Positions 6,416 through 13,331 of a stretch of 22,914 nucleotides of DNA are shown here, one piece after another. Both the position numbers and the translations under genes were made by a program. The first letter of the stretch is position 1. Each line of letters opens with the position of its first letter. Source of the stretch: Clostridia bacterium (GTDB taxonomy: Bacteria > Bacillota > Clostridia > Oscillospirales > CAG-272). The stretch is taken from positions 1 to 22,914 of the forward strand of contig JAFTHJ010000009.1 in the NCBI GenBank assembly GCA_017457465.1, read 5' to 3'. The notes under the pieces were generated by a model. The model had not been told where the DNA came from, made no database searches, and saw nothing but the letters and a program-made list of their open reading frames with translations.

Positions 6416-8032
6416 ATGACAATAGGTGAAAAAATCGCAAAATTAAGGACGGCAGCAAATATTTCACAGGAGCAACTTGCCGAAAAGGTTGAGGTCTCTC
6501 GTCAATCGGTCTCAAAATGGGAAATGAATCAGGCTATGCCGCAGATTGATAAGGTTTTGCTTCTTTGTGAGCTTTTTGATATCTCCGCGGATGAGCTTTT
6601 GCGCGATAAAATCGAGCTTCGCGGAATAGAATCAAAGGAGCGTACCTCAAATAAATATTTCGGAACGGATGGATTTCGCGGTGAAGCCAACGTAAATCTT
6701 ACCTCTATACAGGCATATAAGGTCGGACGTTTTTTGGGCTGGTACTATTCACGTAATACAGCCGAAAGTACCAATTATCGCCCTAAAATTGTCATCGGAA
6801 AGGATACGCGCCGTTCAAGCTATATGCTTGAATATTCTATCGTCGCGGGAATCACCGCGTCGGGCGCGGACGCCTATATGCTGCACGTTACAACAACCCC
6901 AAGTGTTTCTTTTGTAACAAAGCAGGATGAGTTTGACTGCGGAATTATGATTACCGCCTCTCACAATCCCTTTTACGATAACGGAATTAAGATTATTAAC
7001 CGTTACGGAGAAAAGCTCAATGACGCAACGACCGCTCTCATAGAAGCATATCTCGATGGAGATATGAAGGCGCTGGGACTGTCTCAAGATGACCTGCCTC
7101 TTGCAAAGCGCGAAAAAATAGGTTGTATTGTTGATTATGTTTCGGGCAGAAATAGGTATGTAGGATATCTGATATCACTTGCCTCCAATTCGTATAAAAA
7201 GCTTCGGATAGGACTTGATTGCGCAAACGGAGCCTCGTGGATGATTGCCAAAAGTGTATTTGGTGCGCTTGACGCGCATTTGACGGTTATCGGAGCCGAG
7301 CCTGACGGACTTAACGTAAATAACGGATACGGCTCTACTCATATCGAAAAACTGTGTGAGCTTGTAAAGGAGCAGCATCTTGATTTGGGATTTGCCTTTG
7401 ATGGGGATTGTGACAGGTGTATCGCGGTGGACGGCGATGGAAACGTCGTAGACGGAGACGCAATGATGTATATACTTGGAAGACGGCTCAAATCTAGAGG
7501 GATGCTGAACAATAATACGGTCGTAGCAACGATTATGTCAAATAGCGGATTTGTGAACAGTTTGAAAAAAATCGGAATAAATTGTGAGCAGACAACGGTT
7601 GGAGATAGATTCGTATACGAGTGTATGCAAAACAATAATTATAGCTTGGGCGGAGAACAGTCGGGGCATATAATACTCAAGAAATATGCAACCACAGGTG
7701 ACGGTCTTCTTACCGCTATAATGATATGCGAGGAGGTCTGTGATTCAAAGCTTTCATTGGCGGAACTGGCTGCTCCCATAAAGCTTTATCCGCAGTATAC
7801 GAAAAACGTTCGTGTTAAAAACAAGGCGGCGGTATTGAAGGATGAGAATGTTCTTCGTGAGATTAACGAGGTTGAGAAGCTCATAGCGGGAAAGGGCAGG
7901 GCGCTTCTTAGACAGAGCGGTACGGAGCCTGTAATTCGCGTAATGATAGAAAGCGAAAGTGAAGAAAAATGCGTTGAATACGCTGATAGAATAGTAGATA
8001 TGATTATAAGAGGGGGACACGGAGTTGAGTAA
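6416..8032 (+). CDS. Cro/C1 helix-turn-helix fused to phosphoglucosamine mutase (GlmM-like)
   Basis: A 538-residue fusion. Residues 1-65 are a Cro/C1-type HTH (GEKIAKLRTAANISQEQLAEKV, then VSRQSVSKWE at 27-36, and the usual CELFDISADELL tail). A complete alpha-D-phosphohexomutase of the GlmM type follows from YFGTDGFRGE (81-90). It has the phosphoserine loop TASHNP (180-185, Ser182), metal loop DGDCDR (329-334, usually DGDGDR), sugar-binding GGEQSGH (412-418) and phosphate-binding RQSGTEP (499-505). All catalytic elements are present, so it probably interconverts glucosamine-6-phosphate and glucosamine-1-phosphate. Specificity against other hexoses is not certain. ATG 6416 is chosen because TAGGAGAAG sits just upstream. 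Earlier in-frame ATGs at 6335 and 6398 lack a comparable site, and 6335 overlaps the likely transcription start. The 3' end overlaps the next gene by 8 nt. The HTH suggests it may also regulate its own operon. Confidence 0.9.
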   Translation: MTIGEKIAKLRTAANISQEQLAEKVEVSRQSVSKWEMNQAMPQIDKVLLLCELFDISADELLRDKIELRGIESKERTSNKYFGTDGFRGEANVNLTSIQAYKVGRFLGWYYSRNTAESTNYRPKIVIGKDTRRSSYMLEYSIVAGITASGADAYMLHVTTTPSVSFVTKQDEFDCGIMITASHNPFYDNGIKIINRYGEKLNDATTALIEAYLDGDMKALGLSQDDLPLAKREKIGCIVDYVSGRNRYVGYLISLASNSYKKLRIGLDCANGASWMIAKSVFGALDAHLTVIGAEPDGLNVNNGYGSTHIEKLCELVKEQHLDLGFAFDGDCDRCIAVDGDGNVVDGDAMMYILGRRLKSRGMLNNNTVVATIMSNSGFVNSLKKIGINCEQTTVGDRFVYECMQNNNYSLGGEQSGHIILKKYATTGDGLLTAIMICEEVCDSKLSLAELAAPIKLYPQYTKNVRVKNKAAVLKDENVLREINEVEKLIAGKGRALLRQSGTEPVIRVMIESESEEKCVEYADRIVDMIIRGGHGVE

Positions 8033-8687
8033 AAAAGTAAAGACAAAAGAGCTGTTTGAGTGTAAAACGGCATATCTGAAGGAGCTTTTTGAGGCATCCG
8101 AGTATCCGTGGGAAATGCTTCCCAAAATCAAGGAATATATTCTCGGCTTGATAAACGAGGGAATCGAGGGATATACTCTGATTGCGGAGGGCGTTCTTGT
8201 GGGAGAAAACGTGAAGATTTATCCCACGGCAACGATAGAAGGACCGACGATTATAGGCTCGGGTACGGAGATACGCCCGGGCGCATTTATCAGAGGAAGT
8301 GTTATAACGGGAGAAAAATGTGTAATCGGTAATTCCAGCGAACTCAAAAACTGTGTTTTGTTGGACGGGGTTCAGGTTCCGCACTACAATTATGTTGGAG
8401 ATTCTGTTTTGGGAAATCGGGCGCATCTGGGTGCGGGGTCAATCTGCTCAAATCTTAAAAGCGATGGCAAGAACATTGTAATTCACGGAGATACAGAATA
8501 TCAAACGGGACTTCGTAAGGTCGGAGGCATACTGGCAGACGGTGCCGACGTAGGCTGTGGGTGTGTGCTTAATCCGGGAACGGTAATCGGAAGAGGCACC
8601 TCGGTATATCCGAGAACATCTGTAAGGGGTGTTATCGGAGAGGGTTGTATCGTAAAGAGTATGGACAATATCGTAAAAAGAATATAA
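8025..8687 (+). CDS. Left-handed beta-helix acetyltransferase, GlmU C-domain-like
   Basis: A 220-residue protein. An alpha-helical N-terminus (1-50) is followed by hexapeptide repeats (about 55-210, runs such as GPTIIGSGTEIRPGAFIRGS) forming a left-handed beta-helix. PHYNYVGDSVLG (119-130) aligns with the GlmU acetyltransferase segment around its catalytic histidine (HLxYLGD), so His120 is the likely base. LGAGSICSNLKSDGKN (135-150) resembles the GlmU acetyl-CoA region. It has no nucleotidyltransferase domain, so it is not a full GlmU, although such proteins are often named UDP-GlcNAc pyrophosphorylase. The probable reaction is acetylation of glucosamine-1-phosphate or a related sugar. It starts at TTG 8025, with AGGGGG 8 nt upstream, overlapping the mutase gene by 8 nt. 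That coupling supports consecutive steps. Another sugar acceptor is possible. Confidence 0.82.
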   Translation: MSKKVKTKELFECKTAYLKELFEASEYPWEMLPKIKEYILGLINEGIEGYTLIAEGVLVGENVKIYPTATIEGPTIIGSGTEIRPGAFIRGSVITGEKCVIGNSSELKNCVLLDGVQVPHYNYVGDSVLGNRAHLGAGSICSNLKSDGKNIVIHGDTEYQTGLRKVGGILADGADVGCGCVLNPGTVIGRGTSVYPRTSVRGVIGEGCIVKSMDNIVKRI

Positions 8688-8701
8688 TGGGGGAAACACA
8701 T

Positions 8702-9412
8702 ATGAATTATATTGTAGTGGATACGTACGAGGAGCTTGGTAAAAAAGCTTCGAATATCATTGCATCGCAGGTGATAATGAAGCCGAATTGTGTTTTGGGA
8801 CTTGCGACGGGTTCTACACCGTTAGGCACATATAAATATCTTGCGGAAATGTGTGCCGCGGGAGAGCTGGATTTTTCGGGTGTGACCTCTGTTAACCTTG
8901 ATGAATACGCGGGACTTGACGGTTCACATGAACAGAGCTACCGCTATTTTATGGATACAAATTTGTTTTCAAAAATCAACATAGACAGAGATAAAACCTT
9001 TGTCCCGAGCGGAATAGCCGAAGACCTTGAAAAAGAGGGGCAGGAATATGACAGGCTTATTGAAGGTCTCGGCGGTATTGATTTGCAGCTTCTTGGGATA
9101 GGCGTTGACGGACATATCGGATTTAACGAGCCAGATAGCGTTTTTACCGCGGAAACTCATGCTGTTGAGCTTGACGAATCAACAATCGAGGCAAACGCTC
9201 GATTCTTTTCTTCAAAAGATGAGGTTCCGCGTTGGGCAATCACAATGGGTATGAAGTCGATTATACAGGCAAAGAAGATACTGCTTATCGCGAACGGACA
9301 GAATAAGAAAGCGATTTTGGAAAAAGCTTTCAACGGTCCTGTTGACCCGATGGTTCCCGCGTCAATCTTGCAGCTTCACCCAGATGTGACTGTAATCTTT
9401 TCTGAAAATTGA
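8702..9412 (+). CDS. nagB: Glucosamine-6-phosphate deaminase
   Basis: A 236-residue NagB, matching the family's usual length. It catalyses the reversible conversion of glucosamine-6-phosphate to fructose-6-phosphate and ammonia. The phosphate loop LGLATGSTP (32-40), NLDEY (65-69, Asp67 as proton acceptor) and GVDGHIGFNEP (134-144) are intact. Asp136, His138 and Glu143 have the same spacing as the catalytic triad of E. coli NagB (141/143/148). The ATG at 8702 follows GGGGGAA by about 7 nt. The frame stays open upstream, but the earlier codons overlap the acetyltransferase gene and lack a site. It is the third gene of the operon, with only 14 nt between genes. Together the three enzymes connect fructose-6-phosphate with GlcNAc-1-phosphate. 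Confidence 0.95.
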   Translation: MNYIVVDTYEELGKKASNIIASQVIMKPNCVLGLATGSTPLGTYKYLAEMCAAGELDFSGVTSVNLDEYAGLDGSHEQSYRYFMDTNLFSKINIDRDKTFVPSGIAEDLEKEGQEYDRLIEGLGGIDLQLLGIGVDGHIGFNEPDSVFTAETHAVELDESTIEANARFFSSKDEVPRWAITMGMKSIIQAKKILLIANGQNKKAILEKAFNGPVDPMVPASILQLHPDVTVIFSEN

Positions 9413-9423
9413 AATGAAAGAAC

Positions 9424-9456
9424 AGGCAATATCACCGTTCGGTGATATTGCCTTTT
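9424..9456 (+). terminator. Intrinsic terminator of the amino-sugar operon
   Basis: GGCAATATCACC (9425-9436) pairs perfectly with GGTGATATTGCC (9441-9452) across a GTTC loop, followed by TTTT. It lies 12 nt after the nagB stop. Confidence 0.9.
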
Positions 9457-9464
9457 GTGTTTAG

Positions 9465-9560
9465 TGTTGTATCGCGGAGATCCTTCGCTGCGCCGCCCCG
9501 CGCCAGTCATTCTTGAGCGAAGCGAAGAATCTCGCGGGGCGACTTGTTCGAGGATGACAC
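9465..9560. repeat. Palindromic REP/MITE-like intergenic element
   Basis: A GC-rich block with nested dyads. CGCCCCGCG (9494-9502) pairs perfectly with CGCGGGGCG (9533-9541). Between them ATTCTT and AAGAAT flank gagcgaagcg. GAGATCCTTCGCT near 9478-9490 is nearly complementary to AGCGAAGAATCTC. From memory, blocks of the type CATTCTGAGCGAAGCGAAGAATCTCGCG recur between genes in many gut Firmicutes assemblies. Only one copy lies here, so dispersal is inferred. It sits between the convergent nagB and spoIVB genes and its hairpin could also stop spoIVB transcripts. Confidence 0.6.
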
Positions 9561-9568
9561 GGCGGGAG

Positions 9569-10759
9569 TTACGACGCCTTTGCCATAGGAATATTTGCGG
9601 CATTTAACATATTTTCAATGAAAATTCCGTACCCCGTGGCGGGGTCATTGATGAGAACGTGCGTGACCGCGCCGACAATTTTGCCGTTCTGGATTATAGG
9701 AGAGCCGCTCATTCCCTGAATAATTCCGCCCGTTTTTTCGAGCAGGGCAGGGTCTGTCACCTTGACGGTGAAGCATTTATTGCCTCGCGCGTCACGGTTG
9801 ATATTGCATATTTCAATGTCGTATTTTGAGACACAGCCCGAGTCAAGCGTACAGTATATATACGCCTTGCCCTCTCGGAGCTCATCTCTTTTTCCTACAG
9901 GCAGGGGCTCACAGTGAATCCCCGAGGGCTTTCCCGCGAAAACTCCGTAAACGCCGCATTCGGTATTCTCAAGGAGCGTACCTGTCTTGCCCGAGCTGAA
10001 ATAACCCTTGACCTCACCGGGGGAACCCGCAAGTCCCTTAACGACTCCGCTTATCGTCACTCCGACGACAGAGCCCCTCTGCATTGGTATGAGCTTACCG
10101 CTCTGCGCGTCGCATATTCCGTGTCCGAGCCCCGCAAAGGCATAGCTTTCGGGTACGATATAGGTCACGGTTCCGATTCCCGCTCCGCTGTCTCTGACGT
10201 AAATTCCGGTCTTGTATTTGCTTTCGGCGGCAGAATACGCGGGTGTGAGCTTGGCGGTGTATTCCTTATCCTCTCTCATATACGTGAGAGTAACCGTCTT
10301 TCCTCCGCTCTCTCCCACGATTCTTTCAAGCTCGGCGGCGCCCATAACCGCCTCGCCGTCAATCTTCGTTATGATATCGTTTATACGAAGTCCCGCTTCC
10401 TCGGAGGGATTTTTTCTTCCGCTCTCCGACTCGACGTCACAAAATCCCACCACGAGGACACCCTCTGTGATGAATTTTACTCCGAACGGCATACCGCCGG
10501 GGTAGAGAAGCTGCGGTGTTTCACGGTTTACAGAGACACTTTTGAGCGGAATTATTCCGTAGAGCTTATAATCTATATTTTCACTTTTGGTGGCAGATAC
10601 ATTGCAAGAGCTGACGAGGGGATATTCGGGTATATCCGTGTCAGCGAGGCAGCTTACCGAGTCGGGGATAATAAGCTCGTAAGCGCCTGTAAGAGTGACA
10701 GAGAACATTATAAACGCCAGAAGAAAGAGTGAGCAGCATTTTAAAAATTTTTTTGCCAT
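9569..10759 (-). CDS. spoIVB: SpoIVB peptidase (PDZ-S55 sporulation signalling protease)
   Basis: A 396-residue SpoIVB. In Bacillus this forespore-made serine peptidase crosses the inner forespore membrane. It cleaves SpoIVFA, which releases SpoIVFB to activate pro-sigma-K. An N-terminal membrane anchor or signal (residues 6-27) is followed by a PDZ domain (about 98-172, including AGLRINDIITKIDG) and the S55 peptidase domain. The catalytic residues align with Bacillus: His213 in GLGHGI, Asp336 in KVTDPALLEK and Ser351 in GMSGSP. The 15-residue spacing from Asp to Ser is the same as Asp363 to Ser378. The C-terminal block THVLINDPATGYGIFIENML is characteristic. The start at 10759 has AAGGAAG about 8 nt upstream. 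In Bacillus spoIVB is followed by spo0A. Here it is followed by a repeat and a convergent operon, so that linkage is absent. I could not assign a sigma-G promoter with confidence. Confidence 0.95.
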   Translation of the reverse strand: MAKKFLKCCSLFLLAFIMFSVTLTGAYELIIPDSVSCLADTDIPEYPLVSSCNVSATKSENIDYKLYGIIPLKSVSVNRETPQLLYPGGMPFGVKFITEGVLVVGFCDVESESGRKNPSEEAGLRINDIITKIDGEAVMGAAELERIVGESGGKTVTLTYMREDKEYTAKLTPAYSAAESKYKTGIYVRDSGAGIGTVTYIVPESYAFAGLGHGICDAQSGKLIPMQRGSVVGVTISGVVKGLAGSPGEVKGYFSSGKTGTLLENTECGVYGVFAGKPSGIHCEPLPVGKRDELREGKAYIYCTLDSGCVSKYDIEICNINRDARGNKCFTVKVTDPALLEKTGGIIQGMSGSPIIQNGKIVGAVTHVLINDPATGYGIFIENMLNAANIPMAKAS

Positions 10760-10954
10760 TGGTCTGTCTTCCTTATTCTTTTTACGTTGTTTGCGAATGA
10801 TACGGTGGAAGTATCTTTTATGTTCGCAATATTATCTTGTGCAGAAAAAAAGATTTGATTAATAACAAAATTGATGTAAAGAACAAATTTTTTTCTTTTG
10901 TGGAAATCACTCGCCATATAATTATATTTATATGTAATAATTGCGGTAAAATAC

Positions 10955-10983
10955 TTGACAATTAATAAAAAAAGGAATATAAT
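10955..10983 (+). promoter_or_regulatory. Perfect sigma-A promoter of the MarR-ABC operon
   Basis: TTGACA (10955-10960) and TATAAT (10978-10983) with a 17-bp spacer match the consensus exactly. The start is expected near 10990, in the middle of the MarR-type palindrome, so repressor binding would block polymerase. Confidence 0.9.
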
Positions 10984-11001
10984 TAGTTAGCTAACTAATT
11001 A
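10980..11001 (+). promoter_or_regulatory. MarR-type palindromic operator
   Basis: A 22-bp perfect palindrome with core ATTAGTTAGCTAACTAAT (10982-10999). It overlaps the 3' half of the -10 box and the predicted transcription start. MarR regulators typically bind such AT-rich 16-20 bp palindromes and TTAG...CTAA-type sites are common in the family. The marR gene begins 22 nt downstream, so negative autoregulation of the whole exporter operon is the natural reading. Confidence 0.88.
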
Positions 11002-11022
11002 AAATGCTTGTGAGGTATTTAT

Positions 11023-11526
11023 ATGAAGAAAAAATATGAATGTCCTGCCAGACCGCCCGAGAGAGCGGAGTTGAGCAATAACCCCATTATGATGTGTCAC
11101 GAGATATCGCATCTCTCAAGAGCGCGAGTCAGGGAGCTTAACGATACCGATGACAGTGCGGCACCGAGAGGAACCAGATTGGTTCTTTCTTTTTTGGCGA
11201 CGGGAGACGGAGTCACACAGCAGGAGCTTGTGAGGGCAACGCATCTGCGCGCGCCAACTGTCAGCGTGATACTGAAAAATCTTGAGGACGGCGGATTTGT
11301 TGAGAGACGGCGCGACAGCTCGGATATGCGCTCACACAGAGTTTATCTCACCGAGCGAGGCAGAGAGCTTGACAGAAAAAACATTGAAAAAATAAAGCTT
11401 GTCGATTCTCTGGGGCTCACAGGGCTTGATGCCGCCGAAACAGAGCAGCTTATGAGTCTGCTTGGAAAAATAAGGAATAATTTGCTTTGTGAAAAGAGTG
11501 AAAAGGAGGGAGCGGAAAACAAATGA
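11023..11526 (+). CDS. MarR-family transcriptional repressor
   Basis: A 167-residue winged-helix protein of the MarR family, dimeric and probably released from DNA by a small ligand. The DNA-binding region reads VTQQELVRATHLRAPTVS (about 64-81), followed by VILKNLEDGGFVERRRDSSDMRSHRVYLTERG. The recognition helix, wing and DxRxxxxxLT signature are all clear. N- and C-terminal helices would form the dimer interface. The start at 11023 has GTGAGG about 8 nt upstream. Its stop overlaps the ATG of the first ABC gene (ATGA), so the regulator and exporter are translationally coupled. The operator over its own promoter makes it the likely repressor of the four-gene operon. The inducer is unknown and may be a substrate of the pump. 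Confidence 0.92.
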   Translation: MKKKYECPARPPERAELSNNPIMMCHEISHLSRARVRELNDTDDSAAPRGTRLVLSFLATGDGVTQQELVRATHLRAPTVSVILKNLEDGGFVERRRDSSDMRSHRVYLTERGRELDRKNIEKIKLVDSLGLTGLDAAETEQLMSLLGKIRNNLLCEKSEKEGAENK

Positions 11527-13331
11527 GAAAAATTTTCGCATATCTGAAGCCGTATAAATTGTTTGCCGTGCTTTCCCCTCTGCTTATGATGGGCGAGGTA
11601 CTTGCCGACCTGTGTCTGCCGAAGCTTATGACGGTTATTGTCGACTGCGGAATCGCTAAAAACGGAGATGTTTCCGAGTCGGCGTTCGCCTCGGCAATTA
11701 TGAGGCTGCTCTTTGGAGAGGGCGCTTATACCTCAATGCAGGTTATAGTAACATTTGGTATACTTATGCTTGTAGTGGTGCTTATCGGAGGAGCTTTCGG
11801 CATCTCCTGCGCGTATACCGCGGCGAGAGCCTCGCAGGGACTCGGTCACGACCTGCGCTGCGACGCATATAGCCGAGTTATGTCGCTCTCAATAGAGCAG
11901 ACTGACAAGTTCACCACGGGCTCACTTGTCACACGAATGACCAACGATATCACTATGATAGTCGATTTTACCGAAATGGTGCTTCGTATGTTTGTACGTG
12001 CGCCCATCTTCTTTGTCGGAGGCGCGATAATGCTTCTCACGCTCGACATATCCTTTGGCGTTATTCTCATTTGCGCACTTCCGATTATGGCACTCACTAT
12101 TTTCTTTGTTATGAGGAAGGCGGTGCCGATATTCTCGGGAGTTCAGAAGAAGCTCGACAGAGTTAATTCTGTGGTTCAGGAGAATGTCAGCGGAGCGAGA
12201 GTCGTTAAGGCGTATGTCAAGGAAGAATATGAAACAGGTAGATTTACCGAGGCGAACAGAGAGCTTCGCGACACGAACTACCGTGTACAGAAAATTATGG
12301 CGTTTATGCATCCCGTGATGCACGTCGTTATGAACCTTGCCATAATCGCTATCATATACATAGGCGGATGGCAGATAGAGAACGTGGCAGGAACGGGAAT
12401 GACCGCGGGAACAATTATGGCGGGTATTACTTATGTGACACAGGTTCTTATGTCGATAATGATGGTAACAATGATGTCGCAGTCTATATCAAGAGCTATA
12501 GCCTCGGCAAAGAGAATAAACGAGGTGCTTGATTCCGACCCCGTCATCGTCGGCGGAGAAAAGAGCGCCGAGGGCGGAGATATCGCGGTGTCCTTCAGAA
12601 ATGTTTCGTTCAGATACCCCGAAACCCACGGACGCCCCGTGCTTCACGATATAAATCTTGATGTAAAGCGTGGAGAGACACTTGCCGTTATCGGCGCGAC
12701 AGGCTCGGGAAAGACCTCGCTTGTTAACCTTATCCCGAGGTTTTATGACGCTACAGAGGGTGATATTTATGTTGACGGACTTCACGTAAAGGAATACGAC
12801 CTCACCTCACTCCGAGGCAAGATAAGCTTTGTTATGCAAAAGAGTGAGCTTTTCTCGGATACTATAGAAAATAACATTCGTTGGGGTAAGCCCGATGCCG
12901 ACTCGGAGGAGATTCGCGAGGCAGTGCGAGTCGCTCAAGCCGAGGAGTTTGTCAATGGCTTCAACGACGGATATGATACCTTTATAGCTGAAAAGGGAGC
13001 ATCGCTTTCAGGGGGACAGAAGCAGAGAATGTCTATCGCCAGAGCGGTGGTGCGAAAGCCTGAAATACTTATTCTCGACGACTCCACCTCGGCACTCGAC
13101 CTTGCCACAGAGGCGAAGTTAAGACGAGCCCTGAAAGAAGAATTCGAGGACACCACCGTCATAATGATAGCGCAGAGAATAGCGAGTGTCCGCGAGGCAG
13201 ACCGTATCGCTGTCATAGAGGGCGGAACTATTATAGCCTGTGCTCCTCACGATGAGCTTATGGAGAGCTGCAATACCTACCGTGATATTTACAATTCACA
13301 GATGCAGAACGGAGGTGTGGCTAATGAATAA
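11523..13331 (+). CDS. Heterodimeric ABC exporter, half with degenerate catalytic site
   Basis: A 602-residue ABC half-transporter: six membrane helices (about residues 15-320) and a nucleotide-binding domain (about 350-595). The NBD has Walker A GATGSGKTS (about 390-398) and a canonical LSGGQKQR signature (about 493-500). Its Walker B reads ILILDDSTSALD (about 516-527), with Asp in place of the catalytic Glu. The H-loop reads IAQR, with Gln in place of His. Both changes mark the non-hydrolysing partner of an asymmetric exporter such as TM287/288. The intact signature motif would complete the active site of the other subunit. It starts in an ATGA overlap with marR, behind GGAGG, and overlaps the partner gene by 8 nt. 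The substrate is unknown. MarR control suggests a drug, peptide or toxic metabolite. Confidence 0.93.
   Translation: MRKIFAYLKPYKLFAVLSPLLMMGEVLADLCLPKLMTVIVDCGIAKNGDVSESAFASAIMRLLFGEGAYTSMQVIVTFGILMLVVVLIGGAFGISCAYTAARASQGLGHDLRCDAYSRVMSLSIEQTDKFTTGSLVTRMTNDITMIVDFTEMVLRMFVRAPIFFVGGAIMLLTLDISFGVILICALPIMALTIFFVMRKAVPIFSGVQKKLDRVNSVVQENVSGARVVKAYVKEEYETGRFTEANRELRDTNYRVQKIMAFMHPVMHVVMNLAIIAIIYIGGWQIENVAGTGMTAGTIMAGITYVTQVLMSIMMVTMMSQSISRAIASAKRINEVLDSDPVIVGGEKSAEGGDIAVSFRNVSFRYPETHGRPVLHDINLDVKRGETLAVIGATGSGKTSLVNLIPRFYDATEGDIYVDGLHVKEYDLTSLRGKISFVMQKSELFSDTIENNIRWGKPDADSEEIREAVRVAQAEEFVNGFNDGYDTFIAEKGASLSGGQKQRMSIARAVVRKPEILILDDSTSALDLATEAKLRRALKEEFEDTTVIMIAQRIASVREADRIAVIEGGTIIACAPHDELMESCNTYRDIYNSQMQNGGVANE

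Noticed and set aside
9914..10732. 272-residue plus-strand frame across spoIVB
   Set aside because: The minus-strand frame carries the full SpoIVB catalytic triad. This frame has no family content.
10760..10880. Sigma-G promoter upstream of spoIVB
   Set aside because: A weak ATAA...TATCAT-like arrangement exists on the minus strand, but both boxes deviate too much from the consensus to claim.
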